Below are positions 25,448 through 34,059 of a DNA stretch of 64,000 nucleotides, one piece after another; the stretch's first letter is position 1, and every line of letters starts with the position of its first letter. The position numbers and the translations under genes are program-made. Under the pieces are notes generated by a model, which worked only from the letters and a program-made list of their open reading frames with translations, made no database searches and was not told the DNA's origin. The stretch comes from UBA10365 sp041441915 (lineage in GTDB: Bacteria > Pseudomonadota > Alphaproteobacteria > Rhodobacterales > Rhodobacteraceae): assembly GCA_041441915.1 (NCBI GenBank), contig JASDRS010000006.1, positions 124,001 to 188,000 of the forward strand, in the 5' to 3' direction.

Positions 25448-25636
25448 ATGAGCGCTGACATAATAAAGTATAAAATAAGAGCACTCTTTCATCTTAAAAA
25501 TTTTAAGTATTGCGTGGCCGACGCGGTTTTAATAGGGCTTTTAGTCAGGAACCATGATATTCAGAATCATGCCGAAGGGTATGAGTTCGGTAGTTCATTT
25601 TTACGAAAATTAATGCAATCCAGTTTTCTTAGTTAA
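25448..25636 (+). CDS. Possible small protein, unknown
   Basis: 62 codons with a GGAG site eight bases before the ATG, on the same strand and 15 bases after the DUF2161 gene. The product is basic, with one hydrophobic stretch (YCVADAVLIGLLV). Its end overlaps the convergent hemY stop by eight bases. No family recognised. The ribosome site and spacing are the only support, and it could be chance. Confidence 0.35.
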   Translation: MSADIIKYKIRALFHLKNFKYCVADAVLIGLLVRNHDIQNHAEGYEFGSSFLRKLMQSSFLS

Positions 25637-27104
25637 TATTATGAGCCAAGTTTTGTGTGTCGACAACGTCAGAATCCTTGGGCTCAATCTCATCTGACGT
25701 GCCTTTTTCTTGGATGGCGTTGGGCGTGCGCACCAAAAGTGGTAATAGCTCGGCCTGTGTGACGCTGGGGCTCAGGGATTGTGGAGGTTCACGCCAGCTT
25801 AGCGTGTCAAATCCGGCACAATTTTGACACCCAGGTTGCCATTGCGTATGGATAGATTGGCAATTGTCGCAGCACCACTGAGGTCCACGTGACGCTGTCA
25901 ACGCTTTGGTCAACCAACCCAGCACCACAGAATCGTCTGCTCCTTCGCCACGCTCAATCGCAGCCATAATAGCCAAAGACCTTGTGGTGGGATGGCGCGC
26001 GGCCACATCGCCAAGCGCGCGTCGTGCAGATGGAAAGTCTTCGGCAGCGATGTTCAATTCGGCCATCAACATAAAAGTTTCATCGTCGCTGGGATGCACG
26101 GCGCTCAGTAGTTTAAACCGTTTTAAGCGCTCCAGAGGGGTTTCATAAGCCTGAATATCGGCAAAGGCTGCAGCCAAATCGGGGTGCGGGCAAGCGATCC
26201 ATGCCTTCTTTAAAACGCGGGTGGCATTTTTAGGGTCAGATTTTCCTATATAGTGTCGGGCGGCCATAATTGCCGCAGGGATCAGGTCAGGCGAAAGCTT
26301 ATTGGCTTCGATTACGGCTTCGCTCTCCCCAATAGACGCCTCATCTGCTACCAGCACGCGGGCCTGTTGTAAGGCCATTATCGCATCGCGGCGGCGGTAA
26401 ATATCACGCGGCAGGGCACCTGACTTAAGTTTGGCTACCAGCGTTGCGCGCGCGCCCCTCCAATCAGATTGAGTTGATTGCAGTTCCAGCAAGATATCTT
26501 GGGTTTGAGAGTGGTGGGGTTTGAGAGTATAAGCCTTTTGCGCTAGCTTTAAGGCCATGTCCGTATCCCCCTCTTCAATTTTTTGAAGCAACAGGCCGCG
26601 CACGCCCACAAATCGGGTTTTGTCATCAGCAAGCAGCACCTTATAGGCTTGGGCTGCGCGGTCACGATCGCCCACCTGCTCTGCGGCCTGGGCAATCAGT
26701 AATGTTGTCAACTCTGGCCGATCCAAATATTTTGCAGCCTTCGTTGCACGGGTCAAAGCCAAACGCGCCTCACCCGATGCGAGAGCAATCATACTTTCTG
26801 AAAGCGCGGCAAGCCCTTTGCGTTCTTTATTCCGCAAAAAATAACGGCTGATTGCAGTTTCATCACCTGTCAGAAACCGCAATAGTGCCAAAATTAGACC
26901 TAAGACCGCCAGCAAGATCCAAACCACCAGCACAACAAAAAATGCCAACAACAAAGATTGCAGAGGCCCAATCACAAATTCATAGCCTATAACCGTAAGT
27001 GAAAAGCTGGGTCCCAATTTAGAAACGGCACTTACCCCCAAGGCAAGGGCAGCCAAGGCGCTTACAAAGACCAAAACTTTTAACAAAGACCACAGCATGC
27101 CCAA
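25629..27104 (-). CDS. hemY: HemY-type membrane TPR protein
   Basis: 491 residues. Two N-terminal transmembrane segments (about residues 1-25 and 42-72) form the HemY_N domain, followed by a long run of TPR-like helices (about 95-400). Near residue 413 there is a CDNC...CQNC zinc-ribbon-like pair typical of alphaproteobacterial members. The protein belongs to the haem biosynthesis neighbourhood and probably scaffolds late haem enzymes at the inner membrane; no catalytic activity is known. It is unrelated to Gram-positive HemY oxidase. It forms an operon with the mitofilin-like protein (3-base gap) and hemD. Confidence 0.88.
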   Translation of the reverse strand: MGMLWSLLKVLVFVSALAALALGVSAVSKLGPSFSLTVIGYEFVIGPLQSLLLAFFVVLVVWILLAVLGLILALLRFLTGDETAISRYFLRNKERKGLAALSESMIALASGEARLALTRATKAAKYLDRPELTTLLIAQAAEQVGDRDRAAQAYKVLLADDKTRFVGVRGLLLQKIEEGDTDMALKLAQKAYTLKPHHSQTQDILLELQSTQSDWRGARATLVAKLKSGALPRDIYRRRDAIMALQQARVLVADEASIGESEAVIEANKLSPDLIPAAIMAARHYIGKSDPKNATRVLKKAWIACPHPDLAAAFADIQAYETPLERLKRFKLLSAVHPSDDETFMLMAELNIAAEDFPSARRALGDVAARHPTTRSLAIMAAIERGEGADDSVVLGWLTKALTASRGPQWCCDNCQSIHTQWQPGCQNCAGFDTLSWREPPQSLSPSVTQAELLPLLVRTPNAIQEKGTSDEIEPKDSDVVDTQNLAHNIN

Positions 27105-27107
27105 CCC

Positions 27108-28196
27108 CTATTTCTGAGCCAAATGCGTGGCGAGGTCGCTGAGCGCCGCCTGCGCAGTTAAATGCGCGCGCGCCTTATCCACCCAAGACATCATGGCACT
27201 CTGTCCCTTTAACGAAAGTAATGCGATTTCATCTAGGGCCCCGGCAAGCCTGTCTTGGCGCACAGCCTCTTGTGCCCGCGATAAAATCGCATCTGGGTCC
27301 AAACCCTGTTGCGGGGACAGGGCGCGTGCGCCGCTTTGAGCACGCAAGAAACCCATGAGTTTTTCGGAAAGGCTTTGATCAGGTGCGGGCTGTAAGGTAA
27401 TTTTAAGCGCCTCACGTGCCGCTGGAACAAAGCTATCTTCGAGCTCTGCCAAGGATCGAACACCCGAAGCCGCAAAGGACCCCAAAGCAGCTGTATCAAA
27501 TCCAGCAGCACCAATCTGCGCAAGCGGGGCAGAAAAAGATTGGCCTGCATCGAAAGCGCGCTGCAGATTGGCCAAGGCCAATCTCGCTTGCGAAAGGCGG
27601 CTAAGCTCTTGGCTCTTGGACATGATCTGGTCATTTGACGGAAGTGCCGCTGCTATTTTTTCCAAAGCTTGCTTGGTCGCCACATCAAGCGCAGCCTGCG
27701 CCTGATCTGTCAGGCTTTGGCCCTGAGCCACTGTTATCTTAAGTTCCGCCAGGCCTTGGGCTAGGCCTTCAAGCGTTTTCCGTGTTTCGGTGTCTGGTCC
27801 TTTGGGCTGGCTCGTTATGTCATCAAGCCTTTCCTCAAGTACTAAAATTTGGGGCTTTAGGTCGGGCAGAGCACTAAACTTTTGTGTCAAAAGTTGTAGA
27901 TCATGAGCCACAAGGTTAATTTGTGATTCGCTTACCTCGGGGGCGGTTTTCGTATTTAATAAGTAATAGGCCACCCCAAACCCCGCAGAGCCAGACAATA
28001 GCGCCGACAAAAAGCCGGTGATAGCGATCGAAAAAAGCAATGTTCTTTTTGTTAGAGATTGGTCCTTCACCGCTTTGACTAATGGCTCGCCTAAAGGCGC
28101 AGCTTGTGGTCCTAAAGTCGCCTGCGGCGCCTTGCGCGGCTTTGGGGCAGGTGAAGTGGTTCTTGCCGCTGTTTTATCTGGTAGGCCATTCGCCAT
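27108..28196 (-). CDS. Mitofilin-like inner-membrane protein (COG4223)
   Basis: 362 residues. A proline- and alanine-rich cytoplasmic N-terminus (about 1-50) leads to a single transmembrane helix (about 54-76), then a long coiled-coil region (about 90-200) and a globular helical end (about 215-355) resembling the mitofilin signature. Alphaproteobacterial homologues are the bacterial relatives of mitochondrial Mic60, and sit between hemD and hemY as here. It is thought to shape or tether the inner membrane. Cotranscription with hemY and hemD is likely. Confidence 0.85.
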   Translation of the reverse strand: MANGLPDKTAARTTSPAPKPRKAPQATLGPQAAPLGEPLVKAVKDQSLTKRTLLFSIAITGFLSALLSGSAGFGVAYYLLNTKTAPEVSESQINLVAHDLQLLTQKFSALPDLKPQILVLEERLDDITSQPKGPDTETRKTLEGLAQGLAELKITVAQGQSLTDQAQAALDVATKQALEKIAAALPSNDQIMSKSQELSRLSQARLALANLQRAFDAGQSFSAPLAQIGAAGFDTAALGSFAASGVRSLAELEDSFVPAAREALKITLQPAPDQSLSEKLMGFLRAQSGARALSPQQGLDPDAILSRAQEAVRQDRLAGALDEIALLSLKGQSAMMSWVDKARAHLTAQAALSDLATHLAQK

Positions 28197-28263
28197 GGGA
28201 CTTCCTTTGTCGCGATGATCTTTACCTGTGCAGCCTAGTCACTGATGGCCCATCACTCAAGCA

Positions 28264-29010
28264 TTAGGCTTGATCTTTTTCTGCTACCAAATCCACCAAA
28301 GTATCAAGCAAGGACTGCACATCTGGCCGCGCAGCCATTTGCAGCCGCGCCGCACCAAAAGCACCGCATTCCAGCGCCACCGCCAGAGAAAGGGCCGCTA
28401 CCACCACAGGGCCGGGGTCTTGCAATTTTAGATATTCTTGCACGGCAATTTTGGCGCTACGCGGCGAGAAAAGTGGCAAAAATACTCGTCCTTTACCCAA
28501 AAAAGCAATACAAGCTGCTTCGGAAAAAGGCTGCGGCTCTTGTGCATAAATCACAAGAGCCGTGGTTTTAGTCCCACAATTGCACAAGGTCTGCGCCAAG
28601 CTGCCGCGCTGATCGGCTCCGCGCAGATGAATAAGCGGCGCGCGGCCCCGTTTGCGTAAGATCAGATCAACCAGGTCTTGCCCATCTCCACCAGCAGAAT
28701 GGCTTTCAAATCCAAGCCTTTCAGCCGCCTCAGCCGTTTGATCGCCCACGCACCAAGCTTGGGGTGATTTTGACAGTCGCGCCCGCGCCGCAATCTGCTC
28801 GAAAGCCTGAACCCCCGTTTGTGAGGTAAAGACAACCCCTTCAAAGCTTTGTTTCGGCCATTTAACCGGAAAAAATCTTGGCGCAATTAAAGGCGAGAAG
28901 ATCACCTCAGCCCCTTGGCCAAAACGAGCGGCAAGATCAGCCCCAAAGCGTTCGGCTTGAGGGTTTGGCCTGGTAACGACAAAGATCGGGCTTTTGGATT
29001 GTTCGAGCAT
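28264..29010 (-). CDS. hemD: Uroporphyrinogen-III synthase
   Basis: 248 residues. It cyclises hydroxymethylbilane with inversion of ring D to give uroporphyrinogen III, the branch point of haem, sirohaem and B12. The family is poorly conserved, but the expected marks are visible: an N-terminal VTRPNPQAERF start, GVVFTSQTGVQAFEQ (about residues 59-73) and a late LPLFSPRSAK block (about 178). It is divergent from tsaD with 46 bases between starts. hemC, commonly the upstream partner in related genomes, is not here. Confidence 0.85.
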   Translation of the reverse strand: MLEQSKSPIFVVTRPNPQAERFGADLAARFGQGAEVIFSPLIAPRFFPVKWPKQSFEGVVFTSQTGVQAFEQIAARARLSKSPQAWCVGDQTAEAAERLGFESHSAGGDGQDLVDLILRKRGRAPLIHLRGADQRGSLAQTLCNCGTKTTALVIYAQEPQPFSEAACIAFLGKGRVFLPLFSPRSAKIAVQEYLKLQDPGPVVVAALSLAVALECGAFGAARLQMAARPDVQSLLDTLVDLVAEKDQA

Positions 29011-29056
29011 ATCCTATGATGATACTTGCAAGACAGCTTCTACGCAACGGGCAGTT

Positions 29057-30142
29057 ATGACCAAAGTTTTGACCTTTCTTGGTATTGAAAGTAGCTGTGA
29101 TGACACAGCCGCCGCCGTCGTGCGCTCAAACTTAGGTGCCAAGGGTGATATTTTATCGTCTGTGGTTTATGGACAAACGGCGATTCACGCCTCTTTTGGT
29201 GGAGTTGTTCCCGAACTTGCTGCCCGCGCCCATGCCGAACGGATTGATCATTGTATTCAGGCCGCCTTACTAGAAGCTGGCCTGAGCTTAAAAGATATAG
29301 ATGCTATTGCAGTGACGGCAGGCCCCGGATTGATCGGTGGGGTTTTGTCTGGTGTCATGTGTGCCAAAGGATTGGCTGCAGCTACCAAACTGCCACTGGT
29401 GGGGGTAAATCATCTAGCGGGCCATGCGTTAACGCCGCGCCTGACTGACCATTTGGCATTTCCCTATTTGATGCTGTTGGTTTCGGGCGGCCATTGCCAG
29501 TTTTTGCATGTTGAAGCAGCTGACCGCTTTACCCGTTTGGGCGCCTCGATCGATGATGCCCCAGGCGAGGCCTTTGATAAAATCGCAAAAATCTTAGGCT
29601 TGCCACAACCTGGTGGTCCCGAGGTAGAACGCGCTGCCAAAACGGGCGCTCCTAAGCGTTTTACTTTGCCAAGGCCACTTTTAGATCGCGCAGGCTGTGA
29701 TATGTCATTTTCTGGTCTAAAAACTGCCATTCTGCGCCTGCGTGACAGTTTGGTAACAGCCCAAGGTGGGCTGACGTTGCAAGATCGCGCAGATATATGC
29801 GCGGGCTTTCAAGCAGCAGTAGCTGATGTATTAACCGAAAAGACGCGACGCGCCATTGCCCTTTTGCCCATGGTTAAAAGCTTTGCCGTCGCGGGCGGTG
29901 TGGCAGCCAATGGTACCATTCGCGCGGAACTACAAAATATTTGCCATACTGAAAATATTGCCTTTTTGGCCCCACCGTTTTCTCTTTGCACAGATAATGC
30001 CGCCATGATTGCTTGGGCAGGCATTGAGCGCTATCGTTTGGGCCAAGAAGATGATTTCGCCCTGTCAGCGCGGCCGCGCTGGCCGCTCGACGAAACTAGC
30101 CCTTCCTTAATCGGATCGGGTAAAAAAGGTGCAAAAGCTTAA
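29057..30142 (+). CDS. tsaD: tRNA N6-adenosine threonylcarbamoyltransferase
   Basis: 361 residues from ATG 29057, the start that gives the conserved opening FLGIESSCDDTAAAVV. It transfers the threonylcarbamoyl group to A37 of ANN-decoding tRNAs (t6A), acting with TsaB, TsaC and TsaE. Metal-binding His residues are in HLAGHALTP (about 113-121), and the ASKH-fold nucleotide loops LMLLVSGGHCQ and VAGGVAANGTIR are present. A longer in-frame reading overlaps hemD and is unlikely. The partner gene tsaE is in this window at 35657. Confidence 0.96.
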   Translation: MTKVLTFLGIESSCDDTAAAVVRSNLGAKGDILSSVVYGQTAIHASFGGVVPELAARAHAERIDHCIQAALLEAGLSLKDIDAIAVTAGPGLIGGVLSGVMCAKGLAAATKLPLVGVNHLAGHALTPRLTDHLAFPYLMLLVSGGHCQFLHVEAADRFTRLGASIDDAPGEAFDKIAKILGLPQPGGPEVERAAKTGAPKRFTLPRPLLDRAGCDMSFSGLKTAILRLRDSLVTAQGGLTLQDRADICAGFQAAVADVLTEKTRRAIALLPMVKSFAVAGGVAANGTIRAELQNICHTENIAFLAPPFSLCTDNAAMIAWAGIERYRLGQEDDFALSARPRWPLDETSPSLIGSGKKGAKA

Positions 30143-30536
30143 ATACAAAGAAGACGCCCCGCCCATGTTGTCGATTTGAATTCTACTGGCCTGGTTGAAA
30201 TGGCGGGGTCTTTGTTGGATAATAAAGGCCATATGAGCGAGCCTTTGATCAGATTAAATGTGAAAACTTGGACCAAGTGTGATGTTTGTGCGCTCAGCGG
30301 GATTGAGGCACACATTATAGCACTATAGGATCAAGAACTATCTTCACTTAACAAACAAGGGCTTTCAATTATGCCAAGAATTCCAACGCTACACGTGAAC
30401 TTGGTGCTTAACAGCCTGTTCTGAAAACTCCTGGCGTCGCGTTTCAGTTTTAGCCAATAATTATTAATTAAAGCTTTTTTAACTTATTAAAAAAGTGTCA
30501 CTAAAGCAGCAATTTTTAAAGTGCTTCGGTCAAATT
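30143..30536. other. Intergenic region between convergent tsaD and ahcY
   Basis: About 390 bases. CCCCGCCCAT (30157-30166) can pair with ATGGCGGGG (30200-30208) with one bulged base, a possible tsaD transcript hairpin followed by a short T-rich stretch. Near ahcY, CTTTTTTAA (30474-30482) and TTAAAAAAG (30487-30495) form a perfect AT inverted repeat that could end transcription in either direction. No credible gene was seen. Confidence 0.45.
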
Positions 30537-31928
30537 TCAGTAACGATAGTGCTCTGGCTTGAACGGGCCCTCAGTGCTAACACCAATATAATCTGCCTGC
30601 TCTTTGGCCAACTTTGTCAGCTTCACACCAATACGGTCTAGGTGCAGGCGAGCAACCTTCTCATCCAAATGTTTTGGTAGGATATAAACTTCGTTGTTAT
30701 AATTGTCACCCCTAGTCCATAACTCAATCTGCGCCAAGACTTGGTTCGTGAAGGATGCTGACATCACAAAGGATGGGTGACCTGTAGCATTTCCAAGGTT
30801 CAACAAACGGCCTTCAGACAACAAGATCAACCGAGCTCCAGATGGCATTTCGATCATATCCACTTGATCTTTGATGTTGGTCCATTTGTGGTTTTTTAAG
30901 TTTGCCACCTGGATTTCATTGTCAAAATGACCGATGTTTCCAACAATCGCCATGTCTTTCATTTCGCGCATATGCTCAATGCGAATAACGTCTTTGTTAC
31001 CCGTTGTAGTGATAAAGATATCTGCGCTTGAGACCACGTCTTCTAGCAATACAACCTCAAAGCCGTCCATGGCAGCTTGCAGCGCACAGATTGGATCAAC
31101 TTCAGTCACTTTCACCCGTGCCCCGGCACCTTTCAGAGAGGCTGCAGAGCCCTTGCCAACATCACCATAGCCAAGAACAACGGCAACTTTACCAGCCATC
31201 ATCGTATCTGTGGCGCGGCGAATGCCATCGACCAGAGATTCTTTGCAGCCATACTTGTTGTCAAATTTTGATTTGGTCACAGAGTCGTTCACATTGATCG
31301 CAGAGAACGGCAATTGGCCTTGCTTGACCAATTCATAAAGACGGTGAACGCCTGTTGTTGTTTCCTCAGACACGCCCTGAATTGCGGCCCGGGTTTTGAC
31401 GAACCATCCTGGTGTTTCAGCCATACGCTTTTTAATTTGCCCGAAAACAGCTTTTTCTTCCTCCGACGTCGGAACGTCGATCAGATTGGTTTCGCCTTCT
31501 TCAACCCGTGCACCAAGAAGCACATACAGCGTTGCGTCGCCACCATCATCAAGGATCATGTTCGCTCCCTCAGGGAACATAAACGACCGATCAAGATAAT
31601 CCCAATGCTCGGTCAATGTCTGACCTTTGATCGCAAATACAGGCGTGCCGCTTGCTGCGATGGCGGCGGCTGCGTGGTCCTGGGTCGAAAAAATATTGCA
31701 AGATGCCCAGCGCACATCGGCACCTAGCTCAACGAGTGTTTCAATCAAAACGGCTGTTTGAATTGTCATGTGCAGAGAGCCAACAATCCGCGAACCTTTT
31801 AGGGGCTTGCCTTCACCAAACTCCTTACGAAGCGACATCAGCCCTGGCATTTCTGTTTCCGCTATATCTAATTCTTTGCGGCCGAACTGAGCCATTGAGA
31901 TATCTTTGACGATGTAATTTTGCTTCAC
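30537..31928 (-). CDS. ahcY: S-adenosylhomocysteine hydrolase
   Basis: 463 residues. It hydrolyses S-adenosylhomocysteine, the by-product of SAM methylations, to adenosine and homocysteine, using tightly bound NAD. Conserved blocks include SCNIFSTQDHAAAA (about 95-108), the substrate Asp/Lys segment NVNDSVTKSKFDN, the Rossmann GYGDVGKGSA (about 255) and the C-terminal HLDEKVARLHL through KPEHYRY. The start is GTG, preceded by AGGAG. I looked for an SAH-type leader RNA upstream and did not find one. The regulator genes nearby are unrelated in function but this order is common in Rhodobacterales. Confidence 0.97.
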   Translation of the reverse strand: MKQNYIVKDISMAQFGRKELDIAETEMPGLMSLRKEFGEGKPLKGSRIVGSLHMTIQTAVLIETLVELGADVRWASCNIFSTQDHAAAAIAASGTPVFAIKGQTLTEHWDYLDRSFMFPEGANMILDDGGDATLYVLLGARVEEGETNLIDVPTSEEEKAVFGQIKKRMAETPGWFVKTRAAIQGVSEETTTGVHRLYELVKQGQLPFSAINVNDSVTKSKFDNKYGCKESLVDGIRRATDTMMAGKVAVVLGYGDVGKGSAASLKGAGARVKVTEVDPICALQAAMDGFEVVLLEDVVSSADIFITTTGNKDVIRIEHMREMKDMAIVGNIGHFDNEIQVANLKNHKWTNIKDQVDMIEMPSGARLILLSEGRLLNLGNATGHPSFVMSASFTNQVLAQIELWTRGDNYNNEVYILPKHLDEKVARLHLDRIGVKLTKLAKEQADYIGVSTEGPFKPEHYRY

Positions 31929-32025
31929 TTTAGGCTCCTAGATTATTTTTGATTAATTAACACGGCCACGCCACCTCGACAACATCCAATCATTATGAGT
32001 AAAACTAGAAAATTTGGAGCGGTCA

Positions 32026-32631
32026 ATGAGACAAAAACGGGCATGGCAAAGAATGTTATCAGGGCGGCGTTTAGATCTTTTGGATCCAACGCCAATGGAT
32101 ATTGAAATTGAAGACATCGCCCATGGCCTGGCCTTTGTGGCGCGCTGGAACGGTCAAACCAAAGGCGACTGGCCTTATTCTGTAGCGGAACATGCACTTT
32201 TGGTGGAAAAAATTTTTTCCGGCCAGAACCCAAACATTGGCGCGACGTGGCAACTTGTGGCGCTTTTGCACGACGCTCCTGAATATGTAATTGGTGACAT
32301 GATCAGCCCCGTCAAAGCCGCCGTAGGCCATGGATATGAAGACCTAGACGAACGCCTGACTACGGCCATCCACCGCAGGTTTGGGCTGCCCGCAAAAGCC
32401 CCCACTTTAATTAAAAAAGCAATAAAAGCGGCAGATGTAGTTTCAGCATGGCTTGAGGCTATAAATATAGCCGGGTTTTCACAACCAGAAGCTGACAAAT
32501 GCTTTGGAAAACACTCCAGTATTTATCTAAAACAATTTGAAATCAAGTTGCGCCCACCCAAATTTGTACGTGAGGATTTTATTTGCCGCGCGGCAAATCT
32601 GATTAGGTTGTGTGACAATAATCAAACATAG
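32026..32631 (+). CDS. HD-domain phosphohydrolase (YfbR-like)
   Basis: 201 residues from the ATG with GGAG six bases upstream; an upstream TTG reading lacks support. HD-domain metal ligands are seen in the AEHALLVEKIF helix (His) and the paired LLHDAPE (His-Asp), with a later Asp in KAADVVSAWLEA. The family hydrolyses nucleotide monophosphates or related phosphates. It starts divergently from ahcY, about 100 bases apart, and ends convergently before regA. A role in trimming nucleotides is likely, but the substrate is not fixed by sequence. Confidence 0.85.
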   Translation: MRQKRAWQRMLSGRRLDLLDPTPMDIEIEDIAHGLAFVARWNGQTKGDWPYSVAEHALLVEKIFSGQNPNIGATWQLVALLHDAPEYVIGDMISPVKAAVGHGYEDLDERLTTAIHRRFGLPAKAPTLIKKAIKAADVVSAWLEAINIAGFSQPEADKCFGKHSSIYLKQFEIKLRPPKFVREDFICRAANLIRLCDNNQT

Positions 32632-32727
32632 AGTTGATCTAAAAGTCTTCTTTTTCAATCGCATCAAAGAACCTCCTTTGGGTGCGTAAAGCCTGATCCT
32701 TTTTCCAATAACGTGTGTTATTCAAAT

Positions 32728-33282
32728 TTATCGTGGGCTTCGTTTGGCCAAAATACGCTGTAAAGTCCGGCGATGCATATTTAATCGGCGGGCCGTTTCA
32801 GATACATTGCGGTCGCACATTTCATAAATGCGCTGAATATGTTCCCATCTGACTCGGTCGGCAGACATGGGGTTTTCAGGAGGGCGAGGAATTATTTCAC
32901 CGCTTGAAAGCAAGGCCCGGGCCACCTCGTCGGCATCAGCGGGCTTTGCCAAGTAATCAATAGCCCCTATTTTTACCGCAGCAACGGCAGTTGCAATCGC
33001 GCCATAGCCCGTTAAGACTACCATCTTACAGTCAGATCGAAGGGCTCGCAGGACTTCAACAATCTCTAACCCATTACCGTCTTCAAGACGCAAATCCACC
33101 ACCGCATAGGCTGGTGGATTGGATTTTGCCAGCGCAAGCCCTTCGGCCACAGATGTGGCGGTTTGAGAAATAAAGCCGCGTTTTTCCATAGCCTTGGAAA
33201 GGCGCTGCACAAACGGTGCATCATCATCAACCAAAAGCAATGTTTTGTCAGTTCCCAAATCCAGGGCTGTTATGTCGGCCAT
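32728..33282 (-). CDS. regA: Redox response regulator RegA/ActR/PrrA
   Basis: 184 residues from the ATG with AAGGCGGA upstream, exactly the length of Rhodobacter RegA. The receiver domain has the acidic pair in LLVDDDAPF, the phospho-acceptor Asp in AVVDLRLEDG (about residue 63), Thr in VVLTGYG and the Lys in YLAKPAD. A proline-rich linker leads to a Fis-type helix-turn-helix (VSETARRLNMHRRTLQRIL), nearly invariant in this family. RegA, phosphorylated by RegB, controls photosynthesis, respiration, nitrogen or carbon genes when oxygen falls. Downstream of senC on the same strand. Confidence 0.96.
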   Translation of the reverse strand: MADITALDLGTDKTLLLVDDDAPFVQRLSKAMEKRGFISQTATSVAEGLALAKSNPPAYAVVDLRLEDGNGLEIVEVLRALRSDCKMVVLTGYGAIATAVAAVKIGAIDYLAKPADADEVARALLSSGEIIPRPPENPMSADRVRWEHIQRIYEMCDRNVSETARRLNMHRRTLQRILAKRSPR

Positions 33283-33344
33283 GTTCCGCCTTTTTAATAT
33301 TTCATGTAAGCTAGAGTATAGCGTTCTTTTGCTTTTGGCCAAGT

Positions 33345-33968
33345 CTATGATACATGCATAGCTCTATCGACAAAACATGCAGTTTTTTTTGCTATCTGTT
33401 CGGCGGTTTCATCGCGGCGAAAAAAATCAACAAACCCAGTTTTTGGTAGCATCAAATAGGTGAATGTCGAATGATCAACCAGATAATATTCATCATTAGT
33501 TTCATTAGCTTTGTAGTAGCTTTTATAAGCCTTCGAGGCGACTTTAATTTGCGCGTCGGTGCCGGTAAGGCCAATCAGCTGTGGATGCATGTTATCCACA
33601 AAATCACTCAACACCTGAGGTGTGTCGCGCCTCGGATCAATCGTTATAAAAACTGGTGTGACACCATATCCCTGACTGTCTAAAATATTGATCGCTTCGA
33701 CATTACGTGCAACGTCATAGGGACAAATATCGGGACAGAACGTATAGCCAAAATAGATTAAGACTGGCTTTGTGATAATATCTTGATCGGTGACGGGTTG
33801 GCCCTTGTGATCAACTAAATTAAATGGCCCCCCGATGGCGGCGCCCGAAACCTGGCCTTCACCACAGCCTAGACTTGACCAACTTCCATTGCGTATAGCA
33901 AAAAAGGTTGACAAAGCAAGAAACACCACAACGACCAAAACAGCGATTGCGGCATAATTTTTTGACAT
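33345..33968 (-). CDS. senC: SCO1/SenC/PrrC copper protein
   Basis: 207 residues from ATG 33968; a TTG start nine codons earlier is possible. An N-terminal membrane anchor (about residues 5-26) precedes a thioredoxin-fold periplasmic domain with the copper motif CPDIC (about 89-93) and the third ligand His in VDHST (about 177). It delivers copper to the CuA site of cytochrome c oxidase and in Rhodobacter also influences RegB signalling. It is transcribed with regA and divergently from regB, the standard arrangement. Confidence 0.94.
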   Translation of the reverse strand: MSKNYAAIAVLVVVVFLALSTFFAIRNGSWSSLGCGEGQVSGAAIGGPFNLVDHKGQPVTDQDIITKPVLIYFGYTFCPDICPYDVARNVEAINILDSQGYGVTPVFITIDPRRDTPQVLSDFVDNMHPQLIGLTGTDAQIKVASKAYKSYYKANETNDEYYLVDHSTFTYLMLPKTGFVDFFRRDETAEQIAKKTACFVDRAMHVS

Positions 33969-34059
33969 TTGCTTGACGTGCCCCCAAAGTTTCAACCATT
34001 GATAGAACCTAATGGGCTATTAGCAATCGAAAAATCGCCGCAGCTAGGAGTTACCGCCC

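Noticed and set aside
31929..32025. SAH or SAM/SAH riboswitch before ahcY
   Set aside because: The roughly 100-base leader has no recognisable conserved core of either class and no convincing pseudoknot.
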